A DNA stretch of 64,000 nucleotides from positions 405,513 through 469,512 of the forward strand of contig NZ_JAJGRC010000002.1 in assembly GCF_020786625.1 (NCBI RefSeq). Direction: 5' to 3'. Below, in pieces: positions 1 through 8,808 of this stretch. Every line of letters begins with the position of its first letter. Within the stretch, counting starts at the first letter, position 1. A program made the position numbers and the translations under genes. The notes beneath the pieces were generated by a model. The model searched no databases. It saw nothing but the letters and a program-made list of their open reading frames with translations, and had not been told where the DNA came from. Source of the DNA: Salinicoccus sp. RF5. GTDB lineage: Bacteria; Bacillota; Bacilli; Staphylococcales; Salinicoccaceae.

Positions 1-2
1 AT

Positions 3-677
3 GCACTCACCCAGGCTGTCAATGGCGAAGAGACATTCAGCGAACCGATTGAAAATGTGCAGCAGGTGGCGGCACTCTATCCGAACTTCGTACAAGTCAT
101 CACTACTGAAGGCGCGGGCATCGAAAGCATCGATGATCTTGCAGGCAAGCGTGTGGCGGTCGGTGACCAGAACTCAGGTGTTGAAATTGCGACGCGTTCC
201 ATTCTTGATGCACATGATATGACATATGATGATATGGAAGTCGACTATCTGGGATACGCAGAAGCCGCGGAAGCGATGCGTGGTGGTCAGATTGATGCGG
301 CTTTCCTGACAAGTGGACTGCCGAATGCTTCAGTGATGGAACTAGAAAACTCCGTGGATTTGAAGATCGTACCGATTGAAGGGGACGCGGTGGACACGCT
401 CTCAGAAGATGCAGAGTACTTCGAGGCCCTTGAAATTCCAGCAGACACATATGGCAATGAAGAAGCCGTACCGACGGCTGCAATCATGAACGCACTTGTC
501 GTCAGGGAGGACCTGAGTGAAGATGATGTCTATGAACTGACGAAGTATCTGTTCGAGAACCTGGACAGCCTCGCGAACTCTCACCAGGCAGCGGAAGACA
601 TCAGTCTGGAGACTGCCCAGGAGCGTGCAGTCATCGACATCCATCCGGGAGCCCAGCGCTACTACGATGAACAATAG
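3..677 (+). CDS. TAXI-family TRAP transporter solute-binding protein (5' end outside window)
   Basis: The reading frame is open from the window edge, so the signal peptide and first lobe are missing; 224 residues are visible. They match the C-terminal half of TAXI-type TRAP receptors: the segment with DDLAGKRVAVGDQNSGVE is the typical ligand-lobe sequence, followed by a region rich in Asp and Glu. Such proteins capture organic acids outside the cell and hand them to the TRAP permease. The next two genes (DUF1850 protein and fused permease) complete the usual TAXI operon, with an 11-base overlap to the next start. The substrate cannot be told from sequence. Confidence 0.9.
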   Translation, partial: ALTQAVNGEETFSEPIENVQQVAALYPNFVQVITTEGAGIESIDDLAGKRVAVGDQNSGVEIATRSILDAHDMTYDDMEVDYLGYAEAAEAMRGGQIDAAFLTSGLPNASVMELENSVDLKIVPIEGDAVDTLSEDAEYFEALEIPADTYGNEEAVPTAAIMNALVVREDLSEDDVYELTKYLFENLDSLANSHQAAEDISLETAQERAVIDIHPGAQRYYDEQ

Positions 678-1140
678 GATCAAGGTACTACTGACGGGGA
701 GCATTCTAGCGGTGCTCCTCTTTCTATTCCTTTTTCCGGAACGGACGATAAAGCTCGAGGCGGAAGGGTACGATGCCAGGTTTCTGCCGGATGAAACATT
801 TGAGTTGCATTGGATCCACTCCATTGAAAAGTCGGAATGGTATGAGGTCTATGAAGTGGAGGAAAATGCTTTTCTGCTGACGGACACATATTTTGAAACT
901 TTTGGTGCAGGTGTTCCCCATCAATCTGAAAGTGAGCCGGAAGTCACTGAGGAAGGGTTTGTAAAATTCACAGTCAATGATACATATGATGCACTCTACC
1001 TCAATGTTTCGGAAAATGTGAAGACTACAATCGTCCAGAACCAGAAGGAGTATCCACTATATGATTTCTATGAAGCGAATACCGCACTAGAAATCAAGAT
1101 TGTAAATACGACGCTGCTACAGCGGATAACAGGAGGTTAA
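667..1140 (+). CDS. DUF1850 protein of the TRAP operon
   Basis: A 157-residue protein with one N-terminal hydrophobic segment (about residues 6-21) and an extracytoplasmic body containing the ELHWIHSIEKSEWYE stretch typical of DUF1850. Members are found almost only between TAXI receptor and TRAP permease genes, as here; their biochemical role is unknown. I chose the ATG at 667, which begins just before the hydrophobic segment and overlaps the receptor gene by 11 bases. An earlier in-frame start at 625 would add a polar, unconserved leader inside the receptor gene. Two bases separate it from the permease gene. Confidence 0.82.
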   Translation: MNNRIKVLLTGSILAVLLFLFLFPERTIKLEAEGYDARFLPDETFELHWIHSIEKSEWYEVYEVEENAFLLTDTYFETFGAGVPHQSESEPEVTEEGFVKFTVNDTYDALYLNVSENVKTTIVQNQKEYPLYDFYEANTALEIKIVNTTLLQRITGG

Positions 1141-1141
1141 T

Positions 1142-3124
1142 ATGACTAAGGAACCACAAACTGCACCCGATACACAGGAGATCCTGGAGAAGTACGACAA
1201 GGATTCCGCAACGCGGAAATTTGATAAAAAATCGGTCGTATGGATCGTCACGGTCGTCTCCGTACTCTACTCGCTCTTTCATGTCTACATGGTATTCACC
1301 CCGATGCCGGCACTGCAGCAGAGGGCTGTACACGTAGCGGTAGGCCTTGCACTCGTCTATATGCTCTATCCTGTATTCAAGAAGCAGGACCGGGGTAAAC
1401 TGCCGGTCTATGACTGGATTCTTGCTGCACTGAGCCTGGCGACGGCAGGGTACATCATCCTCGAATACCAGGCCATCGTGGTCGAGCGCGGCGGTATACC
1501 GAATACGGTGGACATCATCATGGCGATACTTACCGTCGTGCTGATACTGGAGGCGGCAAGGCGCGTCACCGGCATCATCCTGCCGATACTGGCGCTCGTA
1601 TTCCTGCTCTATCCATTCATCAGCCATCTCGGCTTCATGCCGAACATGATGATGACGCGGCCGTTTGACCTCGGGGACATCTTCGGTCAACTCTATCTGA
1701 AGACGGAGGGGCTCTATTCGACTGCAATCGGGGCGTCCGTCAACTTCATCTTCCTGTTCATTCTTTTTGGCGCATTTCTCCAAAAGTCCGGCATGGGCCA
1801 GTTCTTCAATGACCTGGCGATGGCCTTAGCAGGCGCCAACAAGGGTGGACCGGCCAAAGTGGCCGTCGTTTCCAGTGGCTTCATGGGAAGCATCAATGGC
1901 GCGGCAGTTGCCAACGTGGTCAGTACGGGAGCGTTCACCATCCCGCTGATGAAGAAGGTCGGCTACAACAAGAACTTTGCCGGTGCCGTCGAAGCCAGCG
2001 CTTCGGTCGGCGGTCAGATTCTGCCGCCGATCATGGGGGCGAGTGCCTTCATCATGGCGGAGACAACCGGCATCAACTACGGCACGATTGCACTTGCCGC
2101 ACTGATTCCAGCCGTGCTGTACTACTTTGCCGTCATCATGCAGGTACACTATCGTGCAGGCAAGCGCAACCTTCAGGGCATTCCACGTGCCGATCTGCCG
2201 AAAGTCAAGGCGGTCATGCTGGAGCGGGGGCACCTCCTCATTCCAATCATCGGACTGATCGTGATGCTCTACATGAACTTCCCGATTCCAAGAGCTGCCA
2301 TCTATACACTCCTGCTGACAGTCGTCATCGCAACAATGAGGAAGACGACGCGCATGTCGGTCAAGGAGATATTTGAAGCGATGGCCGTTGGTGCCCAGCA
2401 GGCACTGTCCGTCATGATCGCCTGTGCGGTGGTCGGCATCATCATCGGTGTCGTTTCGCTGACAAGTTTCGGTGCTGTCATGACTTCAGCCATTGCAAGT
2501 CTCGGCGCAGGTTCACTCTTCCTGACCCTGCTCTTTACAATGATCGCATCCATGATCCTCGGCATGGGGCTGCCGTCCATCCCTGCATATATCATCACAG
2601 CGACGATGGCGGCACCAGCCCTGGCGGAATTCGGCATTCCGATACTGCTCGCGCACATGTTCGTATTCTACTTCGGCATATTCGCCAATGTGACGCCGCC
2701 TGTGGCGCTTGCTGCATTCGCAGGTGCCGGGGTGTCGGGAGGGAATCCGATGACGACGGGCTTCCAGGCATTGAAGCTTTCCATTGCCGGTTTCCTCATC
2801 CCCTTCCTGTTCATCTATGAACCGGCCCTGCTGCTCGTCGATACAGAAGGATTGATGACGAATGCCAGAGAGTACCCGCTGGCCGGATTCATGGATGTGG
2901 CGATTGTCGTCGCCACTACGCTGATCGGTCTGCTGGCACTGTCGGCCGGACTCGAGGGATTCTTTAAGACGCATATCAATGTCATTTTCAGGGCAGTGCT
3001 GATCCTCACCGCTCTGCTGCTCATCGTACCTGAAACATATACCGACATCATCGGGGTCGGGGTCGCAATCCTGATCCTTGCGATGAACTATGTGAAATGG
3101 AAAAAGACCGAGCAGGTGGCATAA
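1142..3124 (+). CDS. TRAP transporter permease, fused small and large subunits
   Basis: A 660-residue integral membrane protein with a strong AGGAGG site ending 5 bases before the ATG. After a polar N-terminus come about four membrane segments (DctQ-like part, to about residue 150) and then the long DctM-like domain with the conserved GMGLPSIPAYI motif near residue 475 and AIASLGAGS nearby. Fusion of both membrane subunits is characteristic of TAXI-TRAP systems. With the upstream receptor it should drive ion-gradient-powered uptake of a carboxylate. It is the last gene of the operon and is followed directly by a strong terminator. Confidence 0.93.
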   Translation: MTKEPQTAPDTQEILEKYDKDSATRKFDKKSVVWIVTVVSVLYSLFHVYMVFTPMPALQQRAVHVAVGLALVYMLYPVFKKQDRGKLPVYDWILAALSLATAGYIILEYQAIVVERGGIPNTVDIIMAILTVVLILEAARRVTGIILPILALVFLLYPFISHLGFMPNMMMTRPFDLGDIFGQLYLKTEGLYSTAIGASVNFIFLFILFGAFLQKSGMGQFFNDLAMALAGANKGGPAKVAVVSSGFMGSINGAAVANVVSTGAFTIPLMKKVGYNKNFAGAVEASASVGGQILPPIMGASAFIMAETTGINYGTIALAALIPAVLYYFAVIMQVHYRAGKRNLQGIPRADLPKVKAVMLERGHLLIPIIGLIVMLYMNFPIPRAAIYTLLLTVVIATMRKTTRMSVKEIFEAMAVGAQQALSVMIACAVVGIIIGVVSLTSFGAVMTSAIASLGAGSLFLTLLFTMIASMILGMGLPSIPAYIITATMAAPALAEFGIPILLAHMFVFYFGIFANVTPPVALAAFAGAGVSGGNPMTTGFQALKLSIAGFLIPFLFIYEPALLLVDTEGLMTNAREYPLAGFMDVAIVVATTLIGLLALSAGLEGFFKTHINVIFRAVLILTALLLIVPETYTDIIGVGVAILILAMNYVKWKKTEQVA

Positions 3125-3132
3125 CAGCCATC

Positions 3133-3162
3133 AAAAAGGAGGCCCACATGGGCCTCCTTTTT
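3133..3162. terminator. Bidirectional terminator between TRAP operon and arsC
   Basis: Inverted repeat with arms AAAAAGGAGGCCC and GGGCCTCCTTTTT around a 4-base loop; a T-run follows on either strand. It serves the TRAP operon on the plus strand and the ars operon on the minus strand. Confidence 0.85.
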
Positions 3163-3580
3163 ATTTGCCTTCATTTTTGAATTGGATGATTCTTTCTTCG
3201 ATTGAGTCACGGACGCGTTCGAAGACGGCGTGGACTTCCTCTTCCGTGCCGGTGGCGCGTGCCGGATCTTCAAATCCCCAGTGCATGCGTGTTACGTGGG
3301 GCGGGGTCATCGGGCAGTTGTCGTTGGCATCGCCGCACAATGTGATGACATAGTCGGAACGGTTGAGCAGTTCATTATCGATGATACTGGATTGCTGGCT
3401 GGTGATGTCCACATCAGCCTCTTTCATGATTTGAACCGCTTTCGGGTTCATGCCGTGTGCTTCGATGCCTGCGGAATGGACTTCATACTGGTCATCCAGA
3501 TATTTGTGGCCGAACCCTTCAGCGATCTGGCTTCTGCAGGAGTTGCCGGTACATAGGAAATAGACGATTGGTTTTGACAT
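3161..3580 (-). CDS. arsC: Arsenate reductase, thioredoxin-coupled
   Basis: A 139-residue protein of the low-molecular-weight phosphatase fold. The P-loop CTGNSCRS starts at Cys10, and Cys82 and Cys89 lie in [10 protein letters not shown]; this Cys10/Cys82/Cys89 triad is the one used by the staphylococcal plasmid enzyme to reduce arsenate to arsenite through a disulfide cascade closed by thioredoxin. It is the third gene of arsR-arsB-arsC, 18 bases after arsB, with a GGAGC ribosome site. Arsenite made here is exported by ArsB. Its stop lies in the terminator shared with the TRAP operon. Confidence 0.96.
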   Translation of the reverse strand: MSKPIVYFLCTGNSCRSQIAEGFGHKYLDDQYEVHSAGIEAHGMNPKAVQIMKEADVDITSQQSSIIDNELLNRSDYVITLCGDANDNCPMTPPHVTRMHWGFEDPARATGTEEEVHAVFERVRDSIEERIIQFKNEGK

Positions 3581-3598
3581 ATTGGAACGCTCCTTTGT

Positions 3599-4903
3599 TT
3601 ATGAAATGATGAGCAGCCAGATATAGAGGCCGCACAGTGTGATGAATAGGACGGGGATGGTCAGGATGATGCCGATCTTGAAGTAGTATCCCCATGAAAT
3701 ATTGATGCCTTTCTTCTTGAGTACATGCAGCCACAGCAGTGTGGCCAGCGATCCGATCGGTGTAATTTTTGGACCAAGGTCCGAACCGATGACGTTGGCG
3801 TAGATGAGCCCTTCCTTCACCAGTCCCTGGGCACCGGATTCGGCGATTGCGAGTGCATCGATCATGACCGTCGGCATATTGTTCATTACGGAGGACAGGA
3901 TGGCCGCAGTGAAGCCCATCACCATCGTTCCGACGAACAGCCCCTGATCGGCCGCTGCACCGATGAACTGGCCGAGCAGGCTCGTGAGGCCTGCGTTCTG
4001 GAGTCCATAGACGACGACATACATGCCAAGGGAGAAGAAGACGATATCCCAAGGGGCCCCTTTAATGACCTGTGTGACGGGTACCGCTTCACTTTTCCTG
4101 CCCATAAGCACGAAGAACAGGGCGATGATGCCGGCAATGATGGAGACCGGAATGTTGAGCGGCTCGCTGAGGAAATACCCGACGAGCAACAGGGCAAGGA
4201 CAACCCAGGACCACGAGAACATGCGATGGTCCCTGATTGCTTCATGCGGTGTCTTCAGTTCAGACAAGTCATAGTCCGACGGCAGGCTCTTCCTGAAGAA
4301 CAGATACAGGACGAGGATACTCGCCAGTATCGAGAACAGGTTCGGCACGATCATGCGTGAAGCATATTCGATGAATCCGATGCCGAAGAAATCAGCAGAT
4401 ACGATATTGACGAGGTTGCTGACGATGAACGGGAGGGAAGCGGTATCCGCGATGAACCCGCTGGCCATGATGAACGGCATGATCATCTTCTCCGTGAAGT
4501 TCAGGTTCCTGACCATCGCCAGGACGATCGGTGTCAGTATGAGGGCGGCACCATCATTGGCGAAGAGTGCCGCGACGATGGCACCGAGCAGTATGATGTA
4601 GACGAAGAGCCTCAATCCATTGCCTTTGGCAAAACGTGCCATATGTAGGGCGGACCACTCGAAGAACCCGATTTCATCCAGTACGAGGGAGATGAGGATG
4701 ACCGCCACGAATGTCAGAGTGGCATTCCATACGATGCCCCATACTGTGGCGACATCGCCGAAGCTGACGACGCCGAAGAGCAGTGCGACCAGTGCGCCGG
4801 CGATTGCCGACCACCCGATGCCGAGCCCTTTCGGCTGACGGATGACCAGGAACAGAGTGACGAGGAATATGATGACGGCAATGACAGCAGTTGAACTTTC
4901 CAT
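3599..4903 (-). CDS. arsB: Arsenite efflux permease ArsB
   Basis: A 434-residue, very hydrophobic protein with about ten to twelve membrane segments and the ArsB/NhaD signature regions (for example [15 protein letters not shown] in the middle third). ArsB extrudes arsenite or antimonite using the proton gradient. I start it at the ATG at 4903, one base overlapping the arsR stop codon (TGATG), so the two are translationally coupled; a longer frame starting inside arsR adds eight unconserved residues. It lies in the arsRBC operon. Confidence 0.95.
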   Translation of the reverse strand: MESSTAVIAVIIFLVTLFLVIRQPKGLGIGWSAIAGALVALLFGVVSFGDVATVWGIVWNATLTFVAVILISLVLDEIGFFEWSALHMARFAKGNGLRLFVYIILLGAIVAALFANDGAALILTPIVLAMVRNLNFTEKMIMPFIMASGFIADTASLPFIVSNLVNIVSADFFGIGFIEYASRMIVPNLFSILASILVLYLFFRKSLPSDYDLSELKTPHEAIRDHRMFSWSWVVLALLLVGYFLSEPLNIPVSIIAGIIALFFVLMGRKSEAVPVTQVIKGAPWDIVFFSLGMYVVVYGLQNAGLTSLLGQFIGAAADQGLFVGTMVMGFTAAILSSVMNNMPTVMIDALAIAESGAQGLVKEGLIYANVIGSDLGPKITPIGSLATLLWLHVLKKKGINISWGYYFKIGIILTIPVLFITLCGLYIWLLIIS

Positions 4904-5247
4904 CAGCAGCAGTCCTCCCGGCTGCACCTTGCGATCATCGAGGAGATTTGCGCATCAATGTCCGGTATGGCGGCGATGATCTCTGGAATCATCTCGTGGA
5001 ACGGGCTTTCCTCATTCAGCGAAAGGTATGTCCAGTATCCCTCTTTCCTTTCCTTGATCAATCCCATCGCACGCAGCTTCTTCAAATGCTGGCTCACAGC
5101 CGGCTGACTCATCCCGAAGCATTCTGTAAAGTCGCAGACACAGCATTCGCGCCTGTTCATCATGGCGACCATCGAGAGTCTTGAACGGTCACCCATGATT
5201 TTGAATAGATCGGCTGCTTCGCCGATGTCCATTTTCATCTTTTCCAT
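4903..5247 (-). CDS. arsR: ArsR-family arsenic-responsive repressor
   Basis: A 114-residue winged-helix repressor. The segment ECCVCDF carries the cysteine pair that binds arsenite or antimonite in the DNA-recognition region, and [13 protein letters not shown] is the recognition helix. The tail CSREDCC adds three more cysteines, which may tune metalloid binding (inference). Binding of As(III) releases it from DNA and induces arsRBC. The start at 5247 has an AGGTG site 5 bases upstream; upstream in-frame codons would add an unconserved leader. Its operator is the inverted repeat at 5295-5314. Confidence 0.95.
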   Translation of the reverse strand: MEKMKMDIGEAADLFKIMGDRSRLSMVAMMNRRECCVCDFTECFGMSQPAVSQHLKKLRAMGLIKERKEGYWTYLSLNEESPFHEMIPEIIAAIPDIDAQISSMIARCSREDCC

Positions 5248-5291
5248 AATACACCTCAATCTTATAAGCATTCTATTATGTAACACGATGA

Positions 5292-5320
5292 ATTATATAA
5301 GAGTTTGATTATATGGTCAA
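5292..5320 (-). promoter_or_regulatory. arsRBC promoter with operator in the spacer
   Basis: On the minus strand TTGACC (5320-5315), a 17-base spacer and TATAAT (5297-5292) form a near-consensus sigma-A promoter. The inverted repeat ATATAA-N8-TTATAT (5295-5314) fills the spacer, where a bound ArsR dimer would block RNA polymerase. Confidence 0.8.
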
Positions 5321-5387
5321 CGGGTCGGCGATACTTTTCAAATATAGTAAATATTTCAATAATTGAAATGCAATTATGTGCTTATGT

Positions 5388-5396
5388 TGATATAAT
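5388..5396 (+). promoter_or_regulatory. Extended -10 promoter of the ureohydrolase gene
   Basis: TGATATAAT is a perfect extended -10 element, with no good -35 at normal spacing. It puts the transcript start near 5403. The GGAGGG before the ATG at 5408 would then lie outside the mRNA, which favours the ATG at 5432. Confidence 0.6.
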
Positions 5397-5431
5397 GGAG
5401 GGAAAATATGAGCTTTAATGGAGGAATAGGA

Positions 5432-6373
5432 ATGGTTTCGAATATTTATGGCAATACACCCCCAATGCTGGGTGCGAAAAACCTGACGAAAACAGACGAC
5501 TATGACACGGATGTACTGGTGTACGGCGTCCCTTGGGAAGGGGCATGCACTTGGGGGGACTATACAGGATCCGAACTCGGACCGAAACAGATCAGACTGT
5601 CTTCGGCCAGGTACAGTACGTATCTTCCCGAGCTCGACCATATCAATGTTGAAGACCACCTGAGCCTTGGCGATGTAGGGGATGTAAGCGTCATTCCGCA
5701 TGATGTACCGGGAACAATGGACAGGATCGAATCATTTGCCGAAAATCTGTGGAAATCCGGGAAGTTCCTTGTCGGTCTCGGTGGCGACCACGGCATCACC
5801 TATCCAATCGTCAAAGCTCTGACGAATACGGGCAAGAAGGTCGGCATCATCCATCTGGACTCGCACTATGACAACATGCCGCATCATGAGGGGGATGAGT
5901 TTGCAAGAAGCACACCATTCATGCGCCTTTATGAGACTGAAGGAGTCAGGAATGAGAGTCTGATCCACACAGGCATCAAAGGGCCGAGGAACAAACCAGA
6001 AACAGGAAAGTACGCACAGGAAGCGGGTGCTGTGACCCTGACGATCAATGATATAAAAGAGGCTGGGGACCTGAAGGCTTATGCCAACGAAATATATGAC
6101 ATGGCGGCAAACGATGTCGACGTGGTCTATCTGACGATATGCAGTGATGTGCTTGATTTTGCATTCAATCCGGGTGGTCCGGTCGACGGCAACGGCATCA
6201 CCTCGCATGAACTGGTGACGATGATCTATGAATTCGGCAAGCGGGGCGTATGCGGCATGGACTTCGTTGAAGTCTATCCACAGCAGGATGCCAACCAGAA
6301 CTCGGCACACTTCGTTTCTACAGCAGTACTCTACGTGCTTGCAGGACATGTGCATGGCGGCCATGCAAAATAA
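5432..6373 (+). CDS. Ureohydrolase (arginase/agmatinase family), substrate unknown
   Basis: A 313-residue member of the binuclear-metal ureohydrolase fold. Metal-binding motifs visible are GGDHGIT, HLDSHYD and ICSDVLDFAFNPGGP. In the last, the family normally has DxD; here the first Asp position appears to be Cys, the second Asp is kept. The enzyme should cleave a guanidino, amidino or formimino group, but agmatinase, guanidinobutyrase or formimidoylglutamase cannot be separated by eye; no hut genes are nearby. I chose the ATG at 5432 (GGAGGA 6 bases upstream, consistent with the promoter); 5408 is the alternative and adds eight residues. A strong terminator follows, then a divergent NRAMP transporter. 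Confidence 0.8.
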   Translation: MVSNIYGNTPPMLGAKNLTKTDDYDTDVLVYGVPWEGACTWGDYTGSELGPKQIRLSSARYSTYLPELDHINVEDHLSLGDVGDVSVIPHDVPGTMDRIESFAENLWKSGKFLVGLGGDHGITYPIVKALTNTGKKVGIIHLDSHYDNMPHHEGDEFARSTPFMRLYETEGVRNESLIHTGIKGPRNKPETGKYAQEAGAVTLTINDIKEAGDLKAYANEIYDMAANDVDVVYLTICSDVLDFAFNPGGPVDGNGITSHELVTMIYEFGKRGVCGMDFVEVYPQQDANQNSAHFVSTAVLYVLAGHVHGGHAK

Positions 6374-6376
6374 ATG

Positions 6377-6407
6377 AATGGAAGGGAGCATGCTCCCTTC
6401 CATTTTT
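6377..6407 (+). terminator. Terminator after the ureohydrolase gene
   Basis: A perfect inverted repeat, with left arm AATGGAAGGGAGCA and its complement, is followed by TTTTT. It may attenuate read-through into the NRAMP gene that starts 20 bases later. Confidence 0.85.
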
Positions 6408-6426
6408 AAAACTGGGGTGTGGGAAT

Positions 6427-7647
6427 ATGACAAGAAACAAATTCATTGAAAAATTGAAAGTGATCGGACCAGGCGCAATCATTACCGCCTCGTTCATCGG
6501 ACCGGGAACGGTCACGACGGCGACGAGGGCCGGGGCAGGTTTCGGATTTGCATTGCTCTGGGCAGTCGTGTTTGCAATTATTGCTACAATCGTACTTCAG
6601 GAAATGGTGGCGAGGATCGGCATAGTCACTGGTGAAGGACTGGGGGAAAATATCCGTGATCTGTTCAATAACGTCATACTGAAATTTGCAGCCGTATGGC
6701 TTGTGATGATCGCCGTAGTTGTAGGCTGTGCAGCATACATAAGTGGGGACCTGCTCGGGACTTCACTCGGTGTATCCTATCTGTTCGGCATACCGGAGAA
6801 TTTTGTTGCGCCAATCATAGGTATACTCATTCTGATTTTAGGACTTAGTGGCGGGTATAAAATCATTGAAAAGGTCATGATTGCCCTGATCGTCATCATG
6901 AGCATCACCTTCATCACAACCATGATCGTATCAGCGTCGGATTTGGGGGCGATATTGAAGGGCGCATTCATTCCGGGCATCCCGAATGGTTCCATCCTGA
7001 TGATCATTGCCCTCATCGGTACGACCGTCGTGCCCTATAACTTCTTCATCCATGCATCCACGGTCAGTGAGAAATGGGACAGTGTGGACGGTCTTAGGGA
7101 ATCCCGTATGGATACCATCATCACAATTACAGTCGGAGGTATCATTACTGCCGCCATACTCATCACTGCCGGAGCCTTGATCTATGGAACGGAAGTTACG
7201 AGTGTCGTGGAACTGGCAGCACCTCTGGAACCTCTTATGGGAGACCTTGCGCCATTGTTCATCAGCATCGGCCTCTTCTCGGCAGGCTTCTCATCTGCCA
7301 TCGCCTCCCCGATGGGGGCGGCTGTAACCGTCAGCAGCTTCATGCGCTGGAAGGGCGGTTTCGATAATAAGAAATACAAAACCGTCTTCGGTCTTGTCAT
7401 CGGCCTTGGAATCATCACTTCGGCAATCGGATTCGAACCGCTTGAAGTCCTGCTTTTTGCACAGGCATTGAATGGCCTGATCCTGCCGATCATTGCCATA
7501 CTGATCATGATCATCATAAACAAGAAGAACCTGATGGAAAAGCACGTCAACCCGCTGTGGCTGAACATCATCGGCTGGCTGGTGACTGCGGTCGTTTCAT
7601 TCCTGGGGATATACAGCCTGGTGGATGCCATTTCTTCGTTATTCTAA
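6427..7647 (+). CDS. Divergent NRAMP-family transporter
   Basis: A 406-residue membrane protein with about eleven segments and clear NRAMP family sequence. The canonical metal ligands are not present: the TM1 motif DPGN reads GPGT (within SFIGPGTVTTATRAG), and the TM6 motif MPH reads VPY (within GTTVVPYNFFIHAS). True MntH-type Mn/Fe transporters keep Asp, Asn and Met at these places. So this protein belongs to a divergent branch, and manganese import should not be assumed. The start has a purine-rich GGGGTGTGGGA site. It follows the ureohydrolase gene after a terminator, so the two may be linked in function (inference only). Confidence 0.82.
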   Translation: MTRNKFIEKLKVIGPGAIITASFIGPGTVTTATRAGAGFGFALLWAVVFAIIATIVLQEMVARIGIVTGEGLGENIRDLFNNVILKFAAVWLVMIAVVVGCAAYISGDLLGTSLGVSYLFGIPENFVAPIIGILILILGLSGGYKIIEKVMIALIVIMSITFITTMIVSASDLGAILKGAFIPGIPNGSILMIIALIGTTVVPYNFFIHASTVSEKWDSVDGLRESRMDTIITITVGGIITAAILITAGALIYGTEVTSVVELAAPLEPLMGDLAPLFISIGLFSAGFSSAIASPMGAAVTVSSFMRWKGGFDNKKYKTVFGLVIGLGIITSAIGFEPLEVLLFAQALNGLILPIIAILIMIIINKKNLMEKHVNPLWLNIIGWLVTAVVSFLGIYSLVDAISSLF

Positions 7648-7654
7648 GCCGATT

Positions 7655-7685
7655 TTTACCGGTGGATGGATATGTCGATTATAAT
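7655..7685 (+). promoter_or_regulatory. Candidate promoter of osmC-like gene
   Basis: TTTACC (7655-7660), a 19-base spacer and TATAAT (7680-7685), 30 bases before the osmC-like start. The -10 is good; the -35 and spacing are weak. Confidence 0.4.
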
Positions 7686-7715
7686 GGAATCAAACGCGAT
7701 TGAAAGGATGAGAAA

Positions 7716-8132
7716 ATGATAGTTAAAGCACAATGGAACGGCGGCATGGCCTACAGTTCTACAGGAGACAGCTCAGGCTATGAAGTGACGATGGATGCGA
7801 GCAGTGCTGTCGGTGGCAATGACAGCGGACCACGGCCGATGGAAATGGTCCTGCATGGTGTAGCAGGCTGCATGGGCATCGATCTGAATGTCATTATGCG
7901 CCACAGCATGGATAAGGTGGAATCGATCGACATTGAAATTGATGGCGACCGTGCGGAAACGGAACCGAAGCGCTTCACCAACGTGGACATCATCGTCAAG
8001 ATAAAAGGGGAGGTGGCTGAAAAGGTGGCCCAGCGTGCAGTCGACCTGTCTGCCAAGAAGTATTGTTCAGCCATCAACTCCCTAAATGCCACGGTTACTA
8101 CAAGACTTGAACTGAACGGTGAACTGAAATAG
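7716..8132 (+). CDS. OsmC/Ohr family peroxidase
   Basis: A 138-residue OsmC-family protein of the YhfA-like group. The two redox cysteines are visible in GCMGID (about residue 52) and KKYCSAINSL (about residue 112), spaced as in thiol peroxidases that detoxify organic hydroperoxides. It is cytoplasmic and works as a dimer. GAAAGGA lies 7 bases before the ATG. It is a single-gene unit between its own promoter and a bidirectional terminator; no OhrR-type regulator is adjacent. Confidence 0.9.
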   Translation: MIVKAQWNGGMAYSSTGDSSGYEVTMDASSAVGGNDSGPRPMEMVLHGVAGCMGIDLNVIMRHSMDKVESIDIEIDGDRAETEPKRFTNVDIIVKIKGEVAEKVAQRAVDLSAKKYCSAINSLNATVTTRLELNGELK

Positions 8133-8146
8133 GCAAACAAGGAATG

Positions 8147-8180
8147 AAAAGGCGGATGCTCATTTGAGCATCCGCCTTTT
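8147..8180. terminator. Bidirectional terminator
   Basis: Perfect 16-base arms beginning AAAAGGCGGATGCTCA with a 2-base loop; T-rich in both directions. It separates the osmC-like gene from the converging lipoprotein gene. Confidence 0.88.
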
Positions 8181-8186
8181 GCGTCA

Positions 8187-8795
8187 TCAGTCGTAGAATT
8201 CAGTGTCGGAAAGGTCCTTGTATTGCAGGATGATTTCGGTGATCCGGTCTTCCTGATTGTATTTCATCATGACATACTGGCCATTGGAATCGTCGCTGTC
8301 ATAGAACATGCGGAAGTCCGAGACTTCATCACTGCTCGGCCAGCCAAAATGTTCTACAGCATCCTGCTTGGAGAATTCCTCCGGGAAAATGATGATGCCA
8401 TCCACCCTGAGTTCAGCAGTGTCTTCAACGCTGCCGACCGCCTCCGGGAAGTTGAAGCCTATATGGTCATAATGGTAGTAGGTGCCATCCACGGTGCTGC
8501 CGGAACCGGCAGGCTCTCCGAGCCTTTCGACCATATAGTCATAGCTCGAGTGGACGGAGATCGTCCGGTATTCGTAGTTGCCCGAGAAGAAGTTGGAGAC
8601 GAAGGCGTCGCTCGTCACATCAATCGGTGTGACCTCTGGAGGTGCCTCCTCTTCTGTTTCCTCTTCCGTGATTTCCTCAGTCTCTTCTTCTGTGGTCTCC
8701 TCTTCAGAAGGTTCGCTTTCTGCTGGTTCATCACCAGGATTTGTGCATGCCGTGATGAACATAGGTATGGATAGTAGAATGATGAATCGTTTCAT
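8187..8795 (-). CDS. Secreted lipoprotein of unknown function
   Basis: A 202-residue lipoprotein: signal peptide with lipobox ITAC, lipid-anchored Cys17, then a Glu/Thr-rich linker (about residues 20-55, built of repeated TEEE blocks) and a globular domain with no motif I recognise. The start has AGGAGG 8 bases upstream, which overlaps the end of the antiporter gene; only 13 bases separate the two, so it is the second gene of an operon with the antiporter. A link to ion stress or envelope sensing is conceivable but only from context. Confidence 0.85.
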   Translation of the reverse strand: MKRFIILLSIPMFITACTNPGDEPAESEPSEEETTEEETEEITEEETEEEAPPEVTPIDVTSDAFVSNFFSGNYEYRTISVHSSYDYMVERLGEPAGSGSTVDGTYYHYDHIGFNFPEAVGSVEDTAELRVDGIIIFPEEFSKQDAVEHFGWPSSDEVSDFRMFYDSDDSNGQYVMMKYNQEDRITEIILQYKDLSDTEFYD

Positions 8796-8808
8796 TGTCC
8801 GACACCTC

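Noticed and set aside
6427..7647. Calling this gene mntH (manganese import)
   Set aside because: The Asp, Asn, Met and His of the metal site are all changed.
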